A stretch of 17,151 nucleotides of DNA from Anaerolineae bacterium. GTDB taxonomy: Bacteria; Chloroflexota; Anaerolineae; B4-G1; SLSP01. A program made the position numbers and the translations under genes. The stretch is taken from NCBI GenBank assembly GCA_016934645.1, contig JAFGSL010000436.1, forward strand, positions 1 to 17,151, written 5' to 3'. Within the stretch, counting starts at the first letter, position 1. Every line of letters begins with the position of its first letter. Shown piece by piece: positions 13,469 to 17,151 of the stretch. Under the pieces are notes generated by a model. That model saw nothing but the letters and a program-made list of their open reading frames with translations, was not told the DNA's origin and searched no databases.

Positions 13469-15031
13469 ATGATCCGGGGATGGCGGCTGGCATTGATGAT
13501 CGTTGCTATTGCGACAATTCTTTGTTTTGCGGCTTACGTGCGTTTGGAAAACGTCGCCAGCACACCGGGCTGGTACACCGATGAGGGAACGCATATTCTC
13601 ATCGCGCAAAATCTGATACGCGGGCGCGTGCAGTATATGGCAATAGATCAATCCTGGCTGTTGTTTGGCCGGATGCCGCTTTTTGAATGGCTGCTCGCAG
13701 GCATTTTTCGATGGTCGGGCGTCGGGATTGAGCCGTTACGTGTGCTGACCGGGGTGTTGGGTGTTGTCAGCCTCATCATTCTTGGGTTTGTTGTGTATCG
13801 CATTTCCCGTGATACGGCTCTGTCGTTACTGGCAATGGCGACGTTTGCGATTGATCCACAGGCGGTGCTGTTCAGCCGGTTTGGTTTCAGTTATAGCCTG
13901 CTCGCTCCACTGGTATTGACCACGTTGTTAGGTCTATGGCTCTATATCGATGAAAATAAGGCCTCCGGGCTGGTTCTTGCGACCTTATCCATTGGCGTGG
14001 GGAGTCTCTCTGACTTATGGATGCTGATGCTGTTACCGGCGCTATGCGTCGTTGTACTTCTCTACCGTTGGCGCGACGTGATGTGGAGTTTGCTCCTGGG
14101 ATTGTTGCCATTCGCGCTCTACAGTATTGTGATGCTATTCTACCGGCCACAGGCCTTTGCTTTCGACTTCGGATATACCTTCTGGCGGCTATCTCACCTC
14201 TCTCTTGTGGCGCAAATCTCCAACTTGGCGTTCAACTATACTGTTCTTGTGACACAAGGGCCATGGTGGGCGCTGGCGTTACTGGGATGGTTTTTGCTCC
14301 GCCCGGTGAAGCTGCGCTGGCTAAGTCTGTCGTTGGGACTGTTGACCATCGCCTTGCTTGGACGCACAGTCGATCTTTACAACTTGAGTGCGTACTATGT
14401 GATTCCGTTGCTGCCGCTGGTAAGTCTGGGTGTGGCAAGTACATTGCGCTATGGTGTGCCGGTTGTGCGGAAGGAGATCGACACTGGGTTGTCAGAATGG
14501 ACATCGCGCCGAGGGTGGGGCGCTGCTCTGAAAATGGGCGTGAGAATGATAGGGTATGGCATCATTGCTGCCATTGTTGCGACGCCGTTTCTCGTGATGG
14601 GATTGCGATCCGCCAACCAGACGCGCACCGGCTTCAGCACCGAACTTGAGCCCGTACTGATTCATCCGCGGGATGCTTGGGAGATCGCCGCAGATGTCAA
14701 TCGCTGCGTTTCACTCACCGACGTAGTGCTGGCATCGCCAGGTGTGGCGTGGTTGTTTGCAGCAAACGTGGCGGATTTCCAAATGGCGGCTGCGGCAGAT
14801 GGCCGTGCTACGCCCCATTTGCCGGACAATATCGCGCAGGATCGCTTTGCCTTCGACCCACGCTATACATCGGCGCGACTTGTGGTCGTGGATAACATCT
14901 GGCGCACTTGGGGCGCGGCCAACGTTCCGGGTGTTGCTGAAATGCTGCCCGTTATCGAGACGTGGCCCAAAATTGCCGAGTCCGGTGCGTTAGTCGTTTA
15001 TCAAAATCCCGTACAGCCAGCGTGCCCGTAA
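13469..15031 (+). CDS. GT-C type membrane glycosyltransferase (PMT/ArnT-like)
   Basis: This is a 520-residue polytopic protein. A first helix (about 7-25) is followed by an extracytoplasmic loop with YTDEGTH (Asp38-Glu39), the acidic pair expected in the first loop of polyprenol-phosphate-dependent GT-C enzymes. About nine to eleven helices follow, then a soluble C-terminal part (about 400-520) ending in VVYQNPVQPACP. It should transfer a sugar from a lipid-linked donor on the outer face of the membrane; donor and acceptor are unknown. An upstream in-frame ATG at 13406 would overlap the purD-purM end. ATG 13469 is preferred because GGAGG (13455-13459) lies 9 bases before it and the membrane helix starts right after. 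No direct tie to the purine genes is seen. Confidence 0.85.
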   Translation: MIRGWRLALMIVAIATILCFAAYVRLENVASTPGWYTDEGTHILIAQNLIRGRVQYMAIDQSWLLFGRMPLFEWLLAGIFRWSGVGIEPLRVLTGVLGVVSLIILGFVVYRISRDTALSLLAMATFAIDPQAVLFSRFGFSYSLLAPLVLTTLLGLWLYIDENKASGLVLATLSIGVGSLSDLWMLMLLPALCVVVLLYRWRDVMWSLLLGLLPFALYSIVMLFYRPQAFAFDFGYTFWRLSHLSLVAQISNLAFNYTVLVTQGPWWALALLGWFLLRPVKLRWLSLSLGLLTIALLGRTVDLYNLSAYYVIPLLPLVSLGVASTLRYGVPVVRKEIDTGLSEWTSRRGWGAALKMGVRMIGYGIIAAIVATPFLVMGLRSANQTRTGFSTELEPVLIHPRDAWEIAADVNRCVSLTDVVLASPGVAWLFAANVADFQMAAAADGRATPHLPDNIAQDRFAFDPRYTSARLVVVDNIWRTWGAANVPGVAEMLPVIETWPKIAESGALVVYQNPVQPACP

Positions 15032-15080
15032 GTTATTACCCAGGAACCGGTTTGTGCATCTCTCTTCCCTGCCCATTCGA

Positions 15081-15108
15081 TTGTTCTAAAGGCTATTCCC
15101 GTTATAAT
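15081..15108 (+). promoter_or_regulatory. Candidate sigma70-type promoter for the lipoprotein-pfkB pair
   Basis: A perfect TATAAT (15103-15108) has TTGTTC (15081-15086) 16 bases upstream as a moderate -35. The start would be near 15115, giving a leader of about 43 bases before ATG 15158, with a GAGGTG ribosome-binding site at 15145-15150. It lies in the 126-base gap after the glycosyltransferase, where no gene is seen. Confidence 0.55.
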
Positions 15109-15157
15109 CATAATCGGCTACATCATTAACCTCGGTAACCTTGTGAGGTGAACATCT

Positions 15158-16075
15158 ATGCATACCAAACTGATATTTTTGTTTCATTGCACTGTTGGAT
15201 TCTTGATAGGTCTCGCATTGATCGGCTGTACTGCCTCCACACCCCTCCCAACGGCGACATTACCGGCGCCGCCGCCGACGGACACAGTCGCCGCGGCAAC
15301 GGCGACGCGCGCCCCCACGTCAACATCGACATCTACTCCCTTGCCGCCCACGGCCACACTACCGCCCACGGATACTGCCACACCTTCACCGGCCCCGCTG
15401 CCGACCTCCACGCCAACGGAAGCACCGACTGCTACCGCAACCGCCACGCCTACCGAGACGCCAACCCCGACGCCGGAATTCATCCGCACGCAGATTGGAG
15501 CATTACCTGAGCACATGGGCGAGGAAGTGACCGTGATCGGCAAAGTGGTGGCAACGGCTAGCCTCTCGCAGGGGTTCAAGTTCACGCTGGATGATGGCTC
15601 CGGGCAGGTGGTCTTGCTGATGTGGCACAACGTCTACGACGACTGTTACGCTGCGCCGCAGCTCAACATCGGCGCGGAGGTGCGCACGACCGGTGAAGTG
15701 GGTGAGTATCAGGGGGAGTTGCAGGTCGAGCCGCGTTTTGGCAGCCAGGTGAAGGTACAGCGCGCGGGCGGAGCGTTTGCGCCGCAGATCGCGTTCAATG
15801 AACTCAATAGTTACCTGGGGCAGGTTGTACAGGTGACAGGCAAAATCGGCAACGTCTCCGGGACGAGCAGCGCCGTCATCATTTCCGTGTTCGATGAAAC
15901 AGGCGCAGCCCCAGTCTTTATCTGGCGGACTGTCCTCGACCGCATTCCAAAAGCGAACCCTGCTCTGGGAACGCCTGGAACGCATGTGCGGGTGGTGGGC
16001 CTCGTCCAGGAATATCGCGGCAGCCTGGAAATTGTGCCCACGCTGCCTTATGATGTTGAGGTATTATCACCGTGA
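15158..16075 (+). CDS. Lipoprotein with Thr/Pro tether and two OB-fold-like domains
   Basis: This is a 305-residue secreted protein. The signal peptide ends in a lipobox, LIGC, with Cys24 as the lipidation site. A low-complexity Thr/Pro/Ala tether of about 80 residues (25-107) follows, a style common in Chloroflexota surface proteins. Two similar domains come next: about 108-205 (GEEVTVIGKV...FTLDDGSGQVVLLMW...GAEVRTTGEVGEYQGELQVEP) and about 210-303 (GQVVQVTGKI...VFDETGAAPVFIW...GTHVRVVGLVQEYRGSLEIVP). Both have the strand pattern of OB-fold nucleic-acid- or ligand-binding domains of the tRNA-anti/YhcR/RecG type. Function is unknown; external OB-folds can bind nucleic acid, sugars or proteins. 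Its stop overlaps the pfkB start by 4 bases (GTGA). Confidence 0.85.
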   Translation: MHTKLIFLFHCTVGFLIGLALIGCTASTPLPTATLPAPPPTDTVAAATATRAPTSTSTSTPLPPTATLPPTDTATPSPAPLPTSTPTEAPTATATATPTETPTPTPEFIRTQIGALPEHMGEEVTVIGKVVATASLSQGFKFTLDDGSGQVVLLMWHNVYDDCYAAPQLNIGAEVRTTGEVGEYQGELQVEPRFGSQVKVQRAGGAFAPQIAFNELNSYLGQVVQVTGKIGNVSGTSSAVIISVFDETGAAPVFIWRTVLDRIPKANPALGTPGTHVRVVGLVQEYRGSLEIVPTLPYDVEVLSP

Positions 16076-16983
16076 CGAAGGATGATTTCGATGTCGTCGT
16101 TATCGGCAACGTAGGGATCGATACGTGTATCTATCTCTACGGTGACGACATTGACTTTGATGTTGAGGCCAACTTCTCGCAAAACCTGGACTACGTGGGG
16201 CAGGCGGGCGGTTTTGTGAGCCGGGGATACGCGCAGTTAGGAAAACGCACGGCCTTCGTCGGTCACGTGGGCGACGATTTCGGCGGGCGCTTCATCCGCG
16301 AGGAGTTTGCGCGCGATGGGATCGACATGACGGGGTTGTTCGTCGATCCGGCGGGGACCTGCCGCAGCATCAACTTTATGTACCGCGATGGTCGCCGCAA
16401 AAACTTCTACGATGGCAAGGGGCATATGGAACTGCGTCCCGGTGAAGCGGTCTGCCATGACATCCTCAGCCGGACGAAGCTGGCGCACTTCAATATCCCC
16501 AATTGGGCGCGATATCTGCTGCCGATCGCGAAGGAGTGTGGTGCAACAGTTGCCTGTGATCTCCAGGATGTGGTGTCTATCGATGATGGCTACCGGCAGG
16601 ATTTCATCCGTTACGCGGACATTCTGTTCTGTTCGGCGGTGAATCATCCACCGCACGTGCTGATCGAAGCGCTGTTGCAGCGTGGCGCAGCGCAGTTCGT
16701 CATCGTGGGGATGGGGGCACAGGGGTGCGCGCTCGGTTCGCGGGATGGTGTGGTGCGCTACTTCCTGCCGGTTCAGTTGGACGCGCCCGTGATCGATACC
16801 AACGGCGCGGGTGATTCGCTGGCGGTGGGCTTCCTGACCAGTTTCGTGCTGGATGCCTACACGCCGGAGCAAGCGATTCTGCGCGGGCAGATCGCTGCGC
16901 GGCACACCTGCACGCTCAAAGCTTCGTCGTCGCATTTGATCACATCTGCGCAATTGCAGCAGCATTACGAACGGTTGCGGTAA
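16072..16983 (+). CDS. PfkB-family carbohydrate or nucleoside kinase
   Basis: This 303-residue ribokinase-fold kinase transfers the ATP gamma-phosphate to a sugar or nucleoside. The N-terminal signature region has GQAGGFVSRGYAQLG (Gly46-Gly47) and VGHVGDDFGGRF. The C-terminal signature is DTNGAGDSLAVGF with the GAGD anion hole and catalytic base at 245-248 (Asp248). Asn replaces the usual Thr in D-T-x-G-A-G-D, and SLAVGF replaces the common AFxGGF. Specificity (ribose, fructose, adenosine or other) cannot be decided; the purine genes nearby make a nucleoside substrate possible but not shown. The GTG start at 16072 overlaps the lipoprotein TGA, so the pair is translationally coupled. Confidence 0.92.
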   Translation: MTKDDFDVVVIGNVGIDTCIYLYGDDIDFDVEANFSQNLDYVGQAGGFVSRGYAQLGKRTAFVGHVGDDFGGRFIREEFARDGIDMTGLFVDPAGTCRSINFMYRDGRRKNFYDGKGHMELRPGEAVCHDILSRTKLAHFNIPNWARYLLPIAKECGATVACDLQDVVSIDDGYRQDFIRYADILFCSAVNHPPHVLIEALLQRGAAQFVIVGMGAQGCALGSRDGVVRYFLPVQLDAPVIDTNGAGDSLAVGFLTSFVLDAYTPEQAILRGQIAARHTCTLKASSSHLITSAQLQQHYERLR

Positions 16984-16990
16984 GAGTTTT

Positions 16991-17060
16991 ATCACAGAGT
17001 AACAGAGAGCGCAGAGATTTTTATGGATTTGCTCTGTGTTCTCTGTGTCTCAGTGGTGAT
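16991..17060. repeat. Long imperfect inverted repeat after pfkB
   Basis: The left arm (16991-17016, ATCACAGAG...GCAGAG) and right arm (17032-17060, CTCTGTG...GGTGAT) are nearly complementary with a few mismatches and a 3-base bulge, around a 15-base loop. It starts 8 bases after the pfkB stop, and a T-run (17061-17063) follows it. It could act as a terminator. The ACAGAG/CTCTGTG wording recalls dispersed intergenic repeats known from several phyla, Chloroflexota among them (recalled from general knowledge). Confidence 0.75.
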
Positions 17061-17113
17061 TTTAGAATAGAGTTGTTGCACAATAAGCAAAAACGGGTAG
17101 ACTGTGAGAAATC

Positions 17114-17151
17114 ATGCCACCCGAGGGCGCAATGAAAATCAGTTATCAGCA
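17114..17151 (+). CDS. Possible start of a further gene, cut by the window edge
   Basis: From ATG 17114 the frame reads MPPEGAMKISYQ and runs off the end. The internal ATG 17132 is more likely, because GAGGG (17123-17127) lies 4 bases before it. A weak promoter-like pair (TTGCAC 17076-17081, TAGACT 17098-17103, 16-base spacer) is upstream. Too little is present to name a product. Confidence 0.3.
   Translation, partial: MPPEGAMKISYQ

Noticed and set aside
15184..15630. A Val/Ala/Gly-rich minus-strand open frame over the lipoprotein tether
   Set aside because: It is an antisense reading of Thr/Pro-rich low-complexity codons, with no independent support.

Overview
The window is a continuous plus-strand gene run, very probably from a Chloroflexota bacterium (Anaerolineae-like, perhaps a metagenome assembly). 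This rests on style rather than on any marker gene. There is a PknB-type kinase carrying a large WVGT-type propeller sensor, a lipoprotein with a long Thr/Pro/Ala tether, short tandem-word repeats in spacers, and mostly GC-rich coding. All recognised genes are on the plus strand, spacers are short (largest about 180 bases), and no rRNA, tRNA or CRISPR array was seen.

Region 1 (1-1152): a nested palindrome pair, an extended -10 promoter and purC. Region 2 (1155-8203): an interruption of the purine genes. It holds a receptor-like Ser/Thr kinase starting 2 bases after purC, a GNAT acetyltransferase, a Nudix hydrolase, and a three-gene ABC export module (PLDc_N-type small membrane protein, ATPase, and a permease fused to a YhfC-type intramembrane protease domain). 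Region 3 (8204-13434): purine genes resume with purE and purF (one-base overlap), then a lower-GC CPBP-family membrane protease gene, then a purD-purM fusion. Region 4 (13469-16983): a GT-C membrane glycosyltransferase, a promoter, a tethered lipoprotein with two OB-fold-like domains, and a PfkB-family sugar or nucleoside kinase overlapping it by 4 bases. Region 5 (16984-17151): a long imperfect inverted repeat and the possible first codons of another gene.

The purine genes cover PurF (step 1), PurD (step 2), PurM (step 5), PurE (step 6) and PurC (the SAICAR step). PurL/Q/S, PurN/T, PurB, PurH and PurK are not in the window. Two features recall eukaryotic purine synthesis. PurE has the residues of class II AIR carboxylases (CO2-using, no PurK needed), and PurD is fused in frame to PurM as in yeast Ade5,7 and animal GART.

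The most interesting points are the class II PurE, the PurD-PurM fusion, two short repeat insertions inside that fusion (one at the domain junction), the YhfC-ABC2 permease fusion, and the kinase with a Cys-rich golvesin-like domain plus 14 propeller blades. I found no clearly new defence or mobile system. Product calls rest on motifs read by eye.
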